The notes beneath the pieces are model-generated. The model did no database searches, was not told the DNA's origin, and was given only the letters and a program-made list of their open reading frames with translations. A stretch of DNA of 64,000 bases, taken from assembly GCA_029582165.1 (NCBI GenBank), contig CM055872.1, positions 4,681,582 to 4,745,581 of the forward strand. The letters run 5' to 3'. Every line of letters begins with the position of its first letter. The first letter of the stretch is position 1. The DNA is from Portulaca oleracea. Its lineage: Eukaryota; Streptophyta; Magnoliopsida; Caryophyllales; Portulacaceae. Shown in pieces: positions 1 to 10,956 of the stretch. Made by a program: the position numbers and the translations under genes.

Positions 1-858
1 ATCACAGTACTTTCTGGCCTTCAAGTGTCTGCTGTCTTTGGTATTTCTGCCTTGATTTTTGGCAAGAAAGGCTGGTATGGAAACATCCATTTCATTGCTT
101 GTGTTGTTCTTGACAACCTGAGCAGCAAAATCTTTAACAACATTGTAGCCTCCTGTGATCTGCCTCTGTTTCTCAACTCTTTGAATCATGTTATAAGCCT
201 TATTAACAGTGGGTAGGGGATCAGATAGCAAAATCTGTCCTCTTATACTATCATATTCTCCATTAAGATGCATCAAGAATTGCATCAATCTTTTCCTTTG
301 GTCAATTTCCACAGTCTGCTTAATCGAAGGACAGGTCTTTGCACATGTACATTCTGGAAATTCAGAAACATCTGCCAGCTCATCCCATAACCTTTTGAGC
401 TTGGTAAAGTACACAGCAATGCTATCATCATTCTGATATAACTCAGCTATTTCCTTTTCCAAATGAAACAGCAAAGGGCCATTAGATTGGCCAAATCTTT
501 CTATCAAATCCTCCCATAAGTTCTTAGCACAATCAACATACAAGAAAGAATCTGACAGATCAGGAAGCATGGAGTTTATCAACCAGCTAACAATCATAGA
601 GTCTACCTTAATCCATTGCTGATAAGATGTCGAAGAACTAGCTGGTTTGGGGCATTTTCCATCGATGAAACCAAGCTTGACTTTAGTCTTGAGAGCTAAT
701 TTCACCGCCTTCCCCCATTTTTGAAAGTTGGAGCCATTGAATTTGAAGTTTATCAAGGGTATTCCAGGATGATCTGAGGGGTGTAGGAAAAGTGGGTCAT
801 TGTTGTAATCTTCTTGGTTTTGGATAGAAGTTTGGGGTGTGCTAGAAATCTCAGACAT
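1..858 (-). CDS. Ty1-copia gag polyprotein, 5' part (runs off left edge)
   Basis: This is an uninterrupted reading frame of 286 codons from an ATG at 858 down to base 1, with no stop before the edge. It encodes the retrotransposon capsid (gag), which packages element RNA into virus-like particles in the cytoplasm. After a Ser/Gln/Asn-rich N-terminus the residues around 28-60 read PGIPLINFKFNGSNFQKWGK, the usual start of plant copia gag. The helical UBN2-type gag domain follows (LWEDLIERFGQSNGPLLFHL, then a Cys-containing PECTCAKTCPS segment). The frame ends at the edge in KARKYCD, where the CCHC zinc knuckle would begin. The start lies 75 bases inside the primer-binding site, as expected. No stops are seen, so the copy may be young. 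Protease, integrase, RT and RNase H would lie outside the window. Confidence 0.85.
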   Translation of the reverse strand, partial: MSEISSTPQTSIQNQEDYNNDPLFLHPSDHPGIPLINFKFNGSNFQKWGKAVKLALKTKVKLGFIDGKCPKPASSSTSYQQWIKVDSMIVSWLINSMLPDLSDSFLYVDCAKNLWEDLIERFGQSNGPLLFHLEKEIAELYQNDDSIAVYFTKLKRLWDELADVSEFPECTCAKTCPSIKQTVEIDQRKRLMQFLMHLNGEYDSIRGQILLSDPLPTVNKAYNMIQRVEKQRQITGGYNVVKDFAAQVVKNNTSNEMDVSIPAFLAKNQGRNTKDSRHLKARKYCD

Positions 859-932
859 GATGGCAAGAACCAGAACGAGGGAGAAAGCAGAAGGAAAGAA
901 TCAGAGGATGGTTTACAATATTGAAACCATAA

Positions 933-944
933 GCTCTGATACCA
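933..944 (-). other. Primer-binding site (initiator Met tRNA)
   Basis: Read on the minus strand this is TGGTATCAGAGC, complementary to the 3' end of plant initiator methionine tRNA and the standard primer site of Ty1-copia elements. It directly abuts the LTR end at 945. Confidence 0.88.
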
Positions 945-1181
945 TGATAAGAAAAGAATAGGAGAATGTAGAGAAAACTTTTCTTATTGTTTCACACACA
1001 AGAAACAAGAGGAAGCAGGCCAATATATACAGATGAGGCCAAGGAACCAAAAAGAGAAAGAAGAACAAGAAAGAAGGAAAAAGCCTAACAACCCTAACAA
1101 ACTGAGGAAAAACAGGAACAAGAAAAAGAAAAGAAAAATAGAAAGCAAACGGAAGTACTAGGACTATTCTAATACTCTTCA
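945..1181 (-). repeat. Copia 5' LTR
   Basis: A 237-bp LTR on the minus strand. It begins TGAAGAG at 1181 and ends CTTATCA at 945, so it has imperfect TG...CA terminal repeats. It lies directly against the primer-binding site. The right flank is Stowaway MITE sequence, so the element inserted into a MITE. The second LTR is outside the window. Confidence 0.78.
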
Positions 1182-1329
1182 CAAAATTATAATGAGTTAC
1201 AAAATAAAATTACCTCCATCGTAATGTTTAGTAACGTATCTTTCTAATAACGGAAATTTCATATTGTAACTCATTGTAATTTGTGTTCAAAATTTTGTCA
1301 AAGTGTTAATTAATTTGGGACGAAGGGAG
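1182..1329. mobile_element. Stowaway MITE, right part, split by the copia insertion
   Basis: The segment ends with the Stowaway terminal sequence GGGACGAAGGGAG, followed by the dinucleotide TA. Its body (ATTGTAACTCATT, AATTTGTG) matches the complete Stowaway at 4351-4563. The left terminus is missing and should lie on the other side of the copia element. Confidence 0.7.
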
Positions 1330-1331
1330 TA

Positions 1332-2190
1332 CCTTAAAATAGACGAGCATCCTTACCCTTACTAAAGAGGGTGGGTTAAGTTAGCTATACATACACGCAT
1401 ATATGTGCACGCACACACATATATTGTAAATTCAATATTTTTTTTTTAATTAATAGTGGTAGCAATAAACCTAAAACTGTCTAAAGGATAGTACAAGAAA
1501 ACTATCTTCATAGCTCATTCAAACAAGTCTGCTCAAAATAAAGTGCAACAAAAAACAAACAAAAATCAATAAAAGAGAAACTTGGACATAAACTTATATT
1601 TGGGGCTGTTGAACGAAAATATCCCAATATTCTTTATTGAATGACGTACTTAAATGGGATAGTAATCATAGTATGTTCTAAAACTTTTAGTTAGTTTTCT
1701 TGAACTTTGACTCACGAGAAAACTAACATAAATAATGATTTTTGTAATGAGGAGTGAACTCCCACCAATAAAGTTCAAACCCTGAATCAAGACAAGACTA
1801 CCGTTTGAATAGGTTTTCCAATAAATGTCGACTAGAGTAAGTAAAAAACTTGGTATAATTTTTTCCTAATAACTTCAAAAATTAAATTATTTATGTCTAA
1901 TTTTTCAAAAAAAAAAAAGAATTTACCTAATGTTAGGATTAAAATAAAGGAAGAAAGATCGAACGGACGTGGATATATAGTCCATACTTTTGCTCAAACA
2001 AAGGCACTCACGGAATATGGGCCTTAAATTTAGAGTGTTATGCAATATCAAGCCCATTATTTTGGACTATCTTATCTGCGCCAAAAGCCCATCTCATATC
2101 CCCAAATAATGAAATTGTGAAATATTAAATAATGAAAAGTAAAGTTGTTTTTATTTATTTATTTTAAGGAATAAAATATCACCAATCATT
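1332..2190. other. AT-rich intergenic DNA, nothing recognised
   Basis: No coding frame, RNA gene or clear repeat boundary was seen. The stretch contains homopolymer A and T runs and a short CA/TA-rich patch near 1390-1430. Confidence 0.4.
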
Positions 2191-2196
2191 TTCCCA

Positions 2197-2197
2197 T

Positions 2198-2250
<53 letters not shown>
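2197..2250. repeat. (AT)n microsatellite
   Basis: Uninterrupted AT dinucleotide repeat directly outside the Helitron 3' terminus. Confidence 0.9.
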
Positions 2251-2253
<3 letters not shown>

Positions 2254-2254
<1 letters not shown>

Positions 2255-2282
2255 TAGTCCTCAAACCCGTGCGTTGCACGGG
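2254..2282 (-). mobile_element. Helitron 3' terminus
   Basis: On the minus strand a perfect 7-bp hairpin (CCCGTGC, loop AAC, GCACGGG; 2266-2282) is followed after 8 bases by CTAG and then T. This is the Helitron 3' signature: a GC-rich hairpin just before CTRR, inserted between A and T. The Helitron body would extend to the right of 2282 (AT-rich, about 2.3-4.3 kb). I could not find its TC-type 5' terminus or any Rep/helicase coding, so it is probably a non-autonomous copy. Confidence 0.65.
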
Positions 2283-4348
2283 ACAAAATCAAAAAGCACC
2301 TATTGTTGAGACAAAGTAAGACAACACATATTGTTAAAAACCTTCATTGTATCATACAATAAAATGAATGCATGTATAATTTTCTAATTTTTCACCAAAA
2401 TTTATTAAAATGTTGAATTTATAATATGTAAATATACTCGTTATATTTTTTTTTCTAATACTAAAATGTTCCAATTAAATATCATTAATCAATCAATCTA
2501 ATGTAAATACAATTTGATTAAGATAAAACAATATATATTAATAACTTGTAAATATTAATAACTTAAAAAATAATTTTAAAATTTTTATATATATGCATTT
2601 AGAAAAGTTGAGATACCAAAACATGTGCAAATTAAATGGATTTCTAAGATATGTATAAACAGATGTTTAGTGTGTTTTATATGTTAATATTTAATTAGCA
2701 ATTACATTTTGAATTCCTATTGATGTGAATAAAGCTTAGTCACTCAAAATATGGCGTAGTGATCTCATAAATGTAATTGATAATCTAAATTATTGTGATT
2801 TTTTTTCCAAAATAGTATATAAATCCAAAATTTATACATTATAATGACTGTTATATATATATATATATATCTCCTTTATAAAATGTATATATAAGATTGA
2901 AAATAATAACTCTATAGCAATATATTATATACAATAGCATGGCACCCATGTTTGTCTTCATGAATATAAACATCAACACTACAATTTTCAATTCCAACAC
3001 AGAAAAGAAAATTTGAAAATAATAAAAAAATAATTTTTGTTTATTTATATTTGAATCAATCTCAATTTTCTAATTATATGCCTGTATATTACTCGATACA
3101 ATTATATGCCTGTATATTACTCGATACAATAAATCCAAAATGTCATTCTAATTATATACAAAACACCATATGATATTTTTTTTCTTAAAATAGAAAAGAA
3201 AATTTAGAAAACAATATTCGACATGCTTCGAAAAAAGCAAATATATTTTAAATTCCTTAAGCTAATAAAAATATTTCTTAAAAAACCCATAGTTTAAGCC
3301 AATTTTTATAAGTTATTTACTCATTGTAACCACTAACTACTATCGATCTACTTATTCATTGAAAACCCATTACTATAGATCAAATATTAATTCTTGTATT
3401 TCCAGAATAAAATTAGACATGCATGTATGTACTCATATTAACTAAGACATAAATCTTACTATCTTCATGAAAAAAAGTTTGAACTTACTATATTAAAGAA
3501 TAGAATAAATCAAATAAAATAAATCAACAAACTTCATCAAAACAAAACTAAAGTTATTGAGTTCAATTATTTTTATTTTCATCTGGTAAATTATTATTAT
3601 TATTATTATTATAGTAATTAAAAAGGAAAACTTTGCCTAATCACTATCACAATACAATGAAAAATCAATAAAATGAATTACCATACCTCAAAAGCATATC
3701 AAAAATTGCCCCAAAGAAACAAAAAATGTTTACCTGCACTCTACTGTTGAGAAAAAGATCTAATGCTTTATTTGATTTTTTCTCCTTAAAAACAATCACA
3801 AATAAACAGCTAAATTAATTAATAAGAGAAAAAAGGTACATGAAAACAAAGAGAAAGAAGATCAAATCTAATCCTCAAAACAAACTCTAAATTTTATTTC
3901 CCTCAACTCTAATTTATATGCTTGATTTCTTTGCTTGATTACATTTATTATTTATTGAACAGGTTGTAAAAAAGAAAGTAGGCTAATAAGAAAATAGATT
4001 TCACAATATTCCCAACAAATGTGATGATCACCCCTTAAAAATCCCCCAATGGGTGAATTAAGAATTTTACTGTTTCCTTTTCAAGCAAATGTATAATTAG
4101 TGTGCATGAACCAACAACCGTTACTAACGTGAGAAAAGACTAACAAATAATTATTCACAACCGTTACCAACTATTTTTTTTTTACTAACCACTAAGATTA
4201 CTAACCATTATTAACTAAGGTGAGTCATTAATGTGGGTTTTTATAATCATTATTCCACAATGAACGTTTTGGAAGTATTAATCCACAATAATGTTTTGGT
4301 CATTATTATTACGTATTAATGTGCTTTTTTATTGACATTTTTTTTATA
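2283..4348. other. AT-rich non-coding DNA, possible Helitron body
   Basis: No gene seen. It contains short AT repeats (2852-2870), a 28-bp unit duplicated in tandem (3073-3130) and a short ATT microsatellite (about 3590-3612). Confidence 0.4.
3073..3130. repeat. 28-bp tandem duplication
   Basis: The unit containing ATGCCTGTATATTACTCG occurs twice head to tail with no visible difference. Confidence 0.85.
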
Positions 4349-4350
4349 TA

Positions 4351-4563
4351 CTACCTCCGTCTCAAAATGTTTGTCCGTTGACTAAATTTTGACTGTTAAT
4401 TACTCACAAATTAAAATGAATTAAAATATGAAATCACTACCATTAGAAAGATAATTTGCTAAAGATTACAATGACGGTAATTTTATATTGTAACTCATTA
4501 TAATTTGTGAGTAATCAACAGTCAAAATTTAGTCAACGGACAAACATTTTAGGACGGAGGTAG
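4351..4563. mobile_element. Complete Stowaway MITE
   Basis: A 213-bp element with long inverted termini (CTACCTCCGTCTC at the left, GGACGGAGGTAG at the right) that pair for about 50 bp, including a shared TTTGTCCGTTGACTAAATTT stretch. It is flanked by TA on both sides (4349-4350 and 4564-4565), the Tc1/mariner target duplication. No coding capacity. Confidence 0.93.
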
Positions 4564-4628
4564 TACATATCTGTAAGATTTTTTTTTTTTGATCCACTAT
4601 GAGTAAGATTCATTACATACAGATTTCA

Positions 4629-4806
4629 TTTCAAAGTAATAATAATAATATAAAACTTAAATGAACACGTTATGAAACCATCCATAAATATATATGGAAT
4701 TTTTTTTAAGAAAAAAGGTTTCAAAGTAATAATAACAATAATATAAAACTTAAATGTTCATGTTATGAAACCATCCATAAATACACATGAATTGTTTTTT
4801 TTTAAA
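4629..4806. repeat. 90-bp tandem duplication
   Basis: Two adjacent copies of a unit that starts TTTCAAAGTAATAATAA and contains TTATGAAACCATCCATAAAT (4629-4718 and 4719-4806), with a few differences between them. Confidence 0.85.
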
Positions 4807-4888
4807 AGAAAGGAAAAAGTGATTTAGAGGTTTCCAAAACTACCCCCATCAGAACACACATATTACGATCCTCATCATTTGTACCCAG

Positions 4889-4965
4889 AAATATATATAT
4901 ATATATATATATGATGATATATGATATATGATATGATATGATATGATATATGATATATGATATAT
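4889..4965. repeat. (AT)n followed by ATGAT-type short repeats
   Basis: A run of AT passes into irregular TATGATATGATATATGAT units. Simple-sequence DNA. Confidence 0.85.
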
Positions 4966-5210
4966 AACAAATCATGTAAGCATGACATTTTTGTTAGCAA
5001 GTGAATAGGGATGAACAAGAAATATTGTTTTTGAGGACATCAAGTATTGTTTTCCGGGACATCAAGTTTGCTAGGATATTTGATGACCCCTTGATGTTCA
5101 CCAACAAATTTGATGTCACGAATTTTCAAATTAAATAGACTCACAAATTTTCAAATTATATACAATCAATAAATTTTGCAAACAATTATATAAACAAATA
5201 AACAAAAGCC

Positions 5211-5230
5211 CATGCATTATCAAGTGCATG
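5211..5230. promoter_or_regulatory. RY-type motifs upstream of alpha-amylase gene 1
   Basis: CATGCA at 5211-5216 and TGCATG at 5225-5230, about 0.5 kb upstream of the start codon. RY (CATGCA) motifs bind B3-domain seed regulators in plants. Two related motifs also precede the second amylase gene. Their use here is inference. Confidence 0.3.
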
Positions 5231-5629
5231 CCAACCATAAATTAGGCCAAACTAGGATGAAATTTGTACAAGAATCAACACCAAATTGACATACAATCCA
5301 TTTAATATGATACCAAGTCCAGAAAAATTCAGTTATATGGCATAACACAACCATAAGAAATCTCTAAAAATGACAAATGAATGTAGGAAGACATCCCATC
5401 AATGTGGCAACCAATTAATACACTGCAAGTGGGCAGCAAACATTGGATGCAAACATAGTTTTTTAGGTTCTAACTTCTCAGCATGGGCTCTTGCCCATGC
5501 TTCTCCAATTTGCAAAAAACTAATAACAAATAAAATATATTTTAAAAAAAAATCTAGATTAGGGTTCATTTTTGAACCTTTGTATAATAAATTAATAATA
5601 ATATTGACAAACTCATACCCAATCATCCT

Positions 5630-5637
5630 TATAAATA
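5630..5637 (+). promoter_or_regulatory. TATA box of alpha-amylase gene 1
   Basis: TATAAATA, 102 bp before the ATG. The second amylase gene has the same octamer at a similar distance. A TAACAAA, which resembles the gibberellin-response core of cereal amylase promoters, lies at 5524-5530; that link is weak. Confidence 0.6.
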
Positions 5638-5738
5638 CCCCCTACCATGAACTCTTCAAGATCATCATTAATTATCTAAGAATTCATCTCTTTCTTATTC
5701 TTTGCAAGTGCTTCTTATTTTCTACCTCAAGGGCAAAA

Positions 5739-7823
5739 ATGAAGAAGCATTTGCATTTTATTACAATTTCTGCAATTTTTCTCACTTTTTCTGTTCTATC
5801 TTCTGTTGTTTCTTCTTCTAATTTATTGTTTCAGGTGAGTACATATATATAGTTTTGTTCATGATGTATATATAAAACATGTCTCAAAACTTATGGCATG
5901 CATGTGCATTACATTACCATAACATAGCGTTTCTTTTTAGAGGATAATTGTTGATAGTGTTTATTATAGTAAAACATAGGTTTAGTCAATGAGTTCGTAT
6001 AAATTTGGATAAACTTCGTCTATAATTTGGATAGTTTGGATAGTTGAAAAAGAACTTTATTTTTGAACTTAGAGTATTACAGACTAAAGCAAAATGTCGC
6101 ATTAAAACTTCCTCTATTTCTTTTTTATGAAGTAGTAAAGAATGAATGATTTCTAAATCTTGAGTTAATTAGAACCAGTCTCTCTAAATTGTAAAATTTA
6201 AGAGTAAGACTGTCACGTATCGATATTTTACTTGAGTGGGATTTAGAAGTATTTGTTTAGTTTGATATTGTTTTAGTCAATCCCATGTAGTTGTTTATTG
6301 ATCATTTGCTAATTGTGTAGGGATTTAATTGGGAATCAAGTAATAAGGCAGGTGGATTGTATAATTCACTAAAAAATTCAGTTGATGATTTGGCAAGAGC
6401 TGGAGTAACTCATGTTTGGCTTCCTCCACCTACACACTCAGTTTCACCTCAAGGTATATATATATCCATGTTTGTGTTTAATTTTCTTGCAAATGCACAA
6501 GTGTAAAATTCACTCTATATGCCCTTTTAGATTATTTTCTTCAACAAAAAAGCTAGATTTCTACTATATAAATGTTAAAATATATATGTATATCTCATGG
6601 TAATTGTTGTTTCAGGGTATTTACCGGGAAGGCTGTATGATCTTGACGCATCTAAATATGGAAACGAAGTTGACTTGAAAAGCTTGATCAATGCCTTCCA
6701 CCAGAAAGGTATCAAATGTGTTGCGGATATAGTAATTAATCATAGATGTGCTGATAAAAAAGATGGAAGGGGGATATATTGCATTTTCGAAGGAGGGACT
6801 CCGGATGATCGTCTAGATTGGGGGCCATGGGCCATATGTCGTGACGATTATCAGTACTCTGATGGAAGTGGTAATCTTGATACTGGAGCTGGCTATGATG
6901 CAGCACCGGATATTGATCATCTTAATCCAAGGGTACAAAGGGAGTTGATAGATTGGATGAACTGGCTCAAAACTGAAATTGGGTTTGATGGTTGGAGATT
7001 TGATTTCGTTAAGGGATATTCCCCAAGTATAACTAAGATTTATTTGGAGCAAACGAAACCAAACTTTTCCGTTGGTGAGTTGTGGAATCCTATGTCGTAT
7101 GAGCAAGATGGAAAACCAAACTATAACCAAGATCAACATAGATATGATCTTCTTAGGTGGATTGAAACTGCTGGAGGAGGCGTCGCCTCTTTGTTTGATT
7201 TCACCACAAAAGGTATTCTACAAGCAGCTGTTGAAGGTGAGTTGTGGAGAATGAGGGATCCCAACAGTAAGCCAAGTGGGCTAATTGGGATCAAACCCCA
7301 AAACGCTGTCACTTTCGTTGATAATCATGATACTGGATCAACTCAAAAGCTTTGGCCTTTTCCTTCTGATAAAGTCATGCAAGGATATGCTTATATTCTA
7401 ACCCATTCTGGAACACCCTCAATAGTAAGCTTCTCATAATCTATTTCGTCATTTACTTGCTTGAGGTTCTTCCATTATCTTTCTTTTTTTGCATTTCTAC
7501 AAAATACCTTCCATCAATTATTATATATTTATATGATTAACACCAATTCAATCCTCTTTTTTCGACAGTTTTATGATCATTTCTTCGAATGGGGATTGAA
7601 GGAGGAGATTGTGAAGTTGACATCCATAAGAACAAGAAACGGGATAAACGAATCAAGTAATGTGAATATAATGGCCGCCGATGCTGACCTTTACGTGGCA
7701 ATGATCGATGGAAAGATTATCGTTAAAATTGGACCAAGATATGATCTTGGAAATCTTATTCCGACAAATTTTAAAGTCTCCACATCAGGAAAAGATTATT
7801 GCATATGGGAAAAGCAAGGTTGA
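5739..7823 (+). CDS. Alpha-amylase gene 1 (secreted, GH13), four exons
   Basis: Endo-hydrolysis of alpha-1,4 bonds of starch. Exons: 5739-5834, 6321-6453, 6616-7424 and 7569-7823; all introns are GT-AG and phases agree, giving 430 aa, normal for plant family-1 amylases. Residues 1-27 form a signal peptide ([18 protein letters not shown] core), so the enzyme should enter the secretory path. The mature part starts [16 protein letters not shown]. All four GH13 motifs are present: DIVINHR, GWRFDF (nucleophile Asp), VGELW (acid/base Glu) and FVDNHDTGS (transition-state Asp). The paired Trp of the cereal starch-surface site is replaced by IKPQN. Compared with its neighbour at 10957 it has THSGTP for THPGTP and GPRYD for GSRYD. 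A polyadenylation-like AATAAA lies at 7984-7989. Intron 1 holds a SINE/LINE-end-like repeat. Confidence 0.93.
6000..6275 (+). repeat. SINE/LINE-3'-end-like repeat in amylase intron 1
   Basis: Contains AACCAGTCTCTCTAAATTG and GAGTAAGACTGTCACGTATC, resembling the conserved 3' tail of common plant SINE/RTE-LINE repeats (CTCTCT... GGGTAAGACTGCGTAC). A diverged relative lies at 58415-58700. Boundaries are approximate. Confidence 0.5.
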
Positions 7824-7990
7824 TTAAAACACATTCTTACTTATTATTCTTCATGCCAATGTTCCCACGAATTAATCCCACATTGTTTTCTACTATTATT
7901 TACCCCCCAGTTACTTATGGGAAGTGTTGTTGTATTAAAAATATTGTAACCATATAAATATGAAAGGATAAAATATGTCCTGCAATAAAA

Positions 7991-8906
7991 TGTATGTGAT
8001 TTAATTTTACCCATGTTAAATTACTGTATGTTAGTATTTTTACTACATACTGCTTATTATTGCTTTCTGGCTTTGCAACCAAAGTTTCTGGTGCATGTTT
8101 GGCAAATCTTTAGGTGACTGAATTTGATTGCTAACAAAGTTAGGACAAAGGAAAACTTATCTTCATTTTTCTCTGCTTATTAAATGTCAACTAGCATTTG
8201 ATAATCAACGCTATGCACGAAACTTTTTTAATAATTTTTATTTGATTTATTTTGGGAGTAAGTTCTTAATAACTATTTATTCAAATAGTTATTAAATTTA
8301 ATAGGAAAATGCTCAAAAAATTTTCTATTATTATTTATTAATTTTCTTTAAGCAATATCCTATTTAATAAAAATTTAATTACTATTGAAAATTGAGAAAA
8401 AAAATTTAAATATTTATTCACTAAATTAATATACGTTAAATTTTGAACCTATGTTTATCTTTCTGTAAACCCCGTATAATTTCATAAATAAAGGAAGATG
8501 ATGTTTTCTTGAAAACAATGTTACAATGACAATAACAATTTCATTTTATTTTTCTTTTATTTTTAATTTAAAATAAAACATAAAAATGCTTGAACTTCAT
8601 TAGAGCTTTATATATTGATTAGCTATCTTATGGTTTAATTTATTCTATTTTATATGTTTAGGGTTAATTAGGTAGGTTTGAAGTAAAAAGAATGCATCTA
8701 ATTAGATACAAATATAAAATTTCTTTTTAAATTGTAGCATTTATAACATATTATAATAAATTATTTAGTCTACAAGCACAATTAAAAATATATGTATTAC
8801 CAACCACTTTTAACAAGCAATTTAAAATGGTTGGAAAAACCAACCATTTTAGCAATCATTTCATATGCTCATTCAGAAAATTCAGGAACGCGATGTGTTA
8901 GACCCG
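7991..8906. other. AT-rich spacer between amylase genes
   Basis: No coding frame or recognised repeat was seen up to the LTR remnant. Confidence 0.4.
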
Positions 8907-8918
8907 GCTCTGATACCA
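8907..8918 (-). other. Primer-binding site of an LTR remnant
   Basis: Minus strand TGGTATCAGAGC, the initiator Met tRNA primer site, two bases from the LTR end at 8921. Confidence 0.75.
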
Positions 8919-8920
8919 CT

Positions 8921-9540
8921 TGTTAGGATCGAGATTCAATTGATAGAAATTAGATCCAGATTGAACCGGATGTAATGTTGCAGCGGAAGCGAACAAGATA
9001 ATTAATTTAGGGATGTATAGGTAATGAGAAAAATAAACAAGATCAATGTAATGGTGATGAAGACAAGATTTTTACGTGGAGACCCAAATCAAGAAAAAAC
9101 CACGGGAGGCAAAATAAAATCCACTATAATGGAGAGATTACAAAGGGTATCCAAACGGCTGTATAACACAACGAGTTCAAGAAGGAAAGATCTCAAACAA
9201 TTATAGCACAACAGGAGTAGATTACAAAGGGTATCCCAAACGGCTGTATAACACAACGAAATCAAGAAAGAAAGATCTCAAACGGTTATAGCACAACGGG
9301 AGTAGACATATCTCAAAGGAAGGGTAACGAGATATAAGTGATATAACAATCTCATGATAAAAACTCTCAAAGTGGAATAGATAAAAGGAGATTTCACAAA
9401 AATGTCGTAGAGGAACATAATTTGGCCACATCAAACTAGGTTAAACAACCTAGTATTTATAGTAAACCCAAGTAGATGTAGAATAGTCTTCTAGTCGAAA
9501 TCAACTGCTTGGAGCCCAAGCAGTATCAATAAGGAAAATA
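8921..9540 (-). mobile_element. LTR of a copia-type or TRIM element (no coding region left)
   Basis: On the minus strand the LTR ends ...CCTAACA at 8921 and is followed by the primer site. A TATA box (TATAAATA at 9453-9460, minus) lies upstream, as expected of a U3/R promoter. No gag follows left of 8907, so this is a remnant or a TRIM-like element. The U3 boundary near 9540 is a guess. An 84-bp tandem duplication lies inside. Confidence 0.6.
9136..9304. repeat. 84-bp tandem duplication inside the LTR
   Basis: Units start at 9136 and 9220 with GATTACAAAGGGTATCC and both contain ACGGCTGTATAACACAACGA. They differ at a few positions. Confidence 0.85.
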
Positions 9541-9557
9541 ATTATTTATTTACAAAC

Positions 9558-9840
9558 TTGAGTATGAATGAAATTGGGACACCGCCCAACACGATGCAAG
9601 AAGGCTATAGGAAGGTCCAAATAAAGAGTGACAGCCTAATTCTCATTCAGACAATTCAGGAACTTATCAAAGTACCTTGGCTTATTGATGTGAGTCATAT
9701 GACCACCGGAGACATACAGAGTTATCTTCATCACTTCGACGAATCTTCTGTACATCACATCTTCTATGAGGCCAACATGGCGACGGATTGACTTGCAAAC
9801 AAGAGTCATTCTATGCACAACTGTGACATTTAGAGTCATA
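9558..9840 (+). pseudogene. Fragment of an RNase H-like (RVT_3) protein
   Basis: The frame reads VQIKSDSLILIQTIQ, then HHFDESSVHHIFYEANMATD, a stop, then LANKSHSMHNCD. This is the C-terminal part of the RNase H fold found in plant LINEs and their host-encoded relatives (motif HVFREAN..AD.LA). A TGA at 9789-9791 stands where tryptophan is usual before LA. The N-terminal half is absent, so it is a broken fragment lying next to an LTR remnant. Confidence 0.65.
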
Positions 9841-9989
9841 GTCTCGCAACTTATCTTTCTTTTATTTTGTTTAGGAATTACTTGCATAGACGTATAAAAA
9901 GGGTTTCCTAAATTCCCTTCATCATCCTTTTTCACCCGAATTGAAAAAAATTTCACCCGAATTGAAAATTATGTATATTGTCGTGCATG

Positions 9990-10680
9990 TACACAATAAT
10001 CGCACCCCTCCCTCCAAAAGTATTAATAAGGGTTAAGTTTAATTGGACATACAATAGCCTTAATTTTGTATTTAGCTTTTCGACTCCATTAAAATTTTAG
10101 TGATAGATAAATTAGAATTTTAACTGGTATTTCAATTATCGTTTAGCATTTTAAACAGAATTTCTGAAATGTGAATAAATTTAACGTTCAACGTTTAAAA
10201 TAGTGTTTCATACGTTTTTAGTTAAAAAAAATACCCTTTGAAAATTTTATTTTTGAAAAATATCCATATGATTTAATTGCAATTCACACTATTTAATAAG
10301 CTAACTCAACCGCTAAATTACCGAACACGTACTCTCTAAACGCTAATATGAACATTTATCTGTTGATATTTAAAACTTAAATCATTATCCGCTCCGTAAA
10401 ACGATATTCACTATCTAAATCCCTAAATTTGTCTCAATTAACCCCTAAATTTGCTTAAAAACATTTATCTATTATTATCAATAAGCTAACTCGATCAACT
10501 CCTAAAAATATTTATGTAGCTTGTGTGTTCCTAGCAATTATTGATGTTCCTACGCCACATTAGCAACTTGAGTGTCCCATGATGAATTCGGTAATAACCA
10601 ACATAACTGCCACCCAACAAGGATATATAATAGGATGAAAAACAACCCATGATGGTTAAAGAAAACTATATAACTGCCCA
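9990..10680. other. Spacer, nothing recognised
   Basis: AT-rich DNA upstream of amylase gene 2. No coding frame or repeat boundary seen. Confidence 0.4.
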
Positions 10681-10688
10681 GCATGGCC

Positions 10689-10703
10689 CATGCAGTCCAT
10701 GCA
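10689..10703 (+). promoter_or_regulatory. Paired RY motifs upstream of amylase gene 2
   Basis: CATGCA occurs at 10689-10694 and 10698-10703, followed at once by ACGTACGT. RY motifs next to ACGT cores are typical of seed-active plant promoters. They lie about 130 bp before the TATA box. Function is inferred from motif and position only. Confidence 0.4.
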
Positions 10704-10832
10704 ACGTACGTATTCAAAAATGAAGTTACGTATGTCAAGTATTGCGGCTAACATTCTACATAGTCCAAAATAATTGATTGCAAATTGCAACCCCCTTTTC
10801 TACACTTTGGCATTTTCTGTTTACTGGAACAC

Positions 10833-10840
10833 TATAAATA
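10833..10840 (+). promoter_or_regulatory. TATA box of alpha-amylase gene 2
   Basis: TATAAATA, 117 bp before the ATG, matching the arrangement in gene 1. Confidence 0.65.
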
Positions 10841-10956
10841 CCCATCAATACAATCCTAGCCTTCTCATCCTCAATTAAACACATCAATCTCCATTTGAAA
10901 GTTCAAGTGTTTCATCTTTTTCTTAGTCATTCAATCTCATCTAAAGTGAAGGAAAG

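Noticed and set aside
913..1182. 89-codon hydrophobic frame on the minus strand
   Set aside because: It lies in the copia LTR (T-rich, hence Phe/Leu) and starts at the LTR boundary; not a gene.
4629..4806. CRISPR-like direct repeats
   Set aside because: Only two units with no spacers, in plant DNA; it is a tandem duplication.
5370..5738. Long open frame leading into amylase exon 1
   Set aside because: Only the part from the ATG at 5739 encodes the signal peptide; the upstream part crosses the TATA box and 5' UTR.
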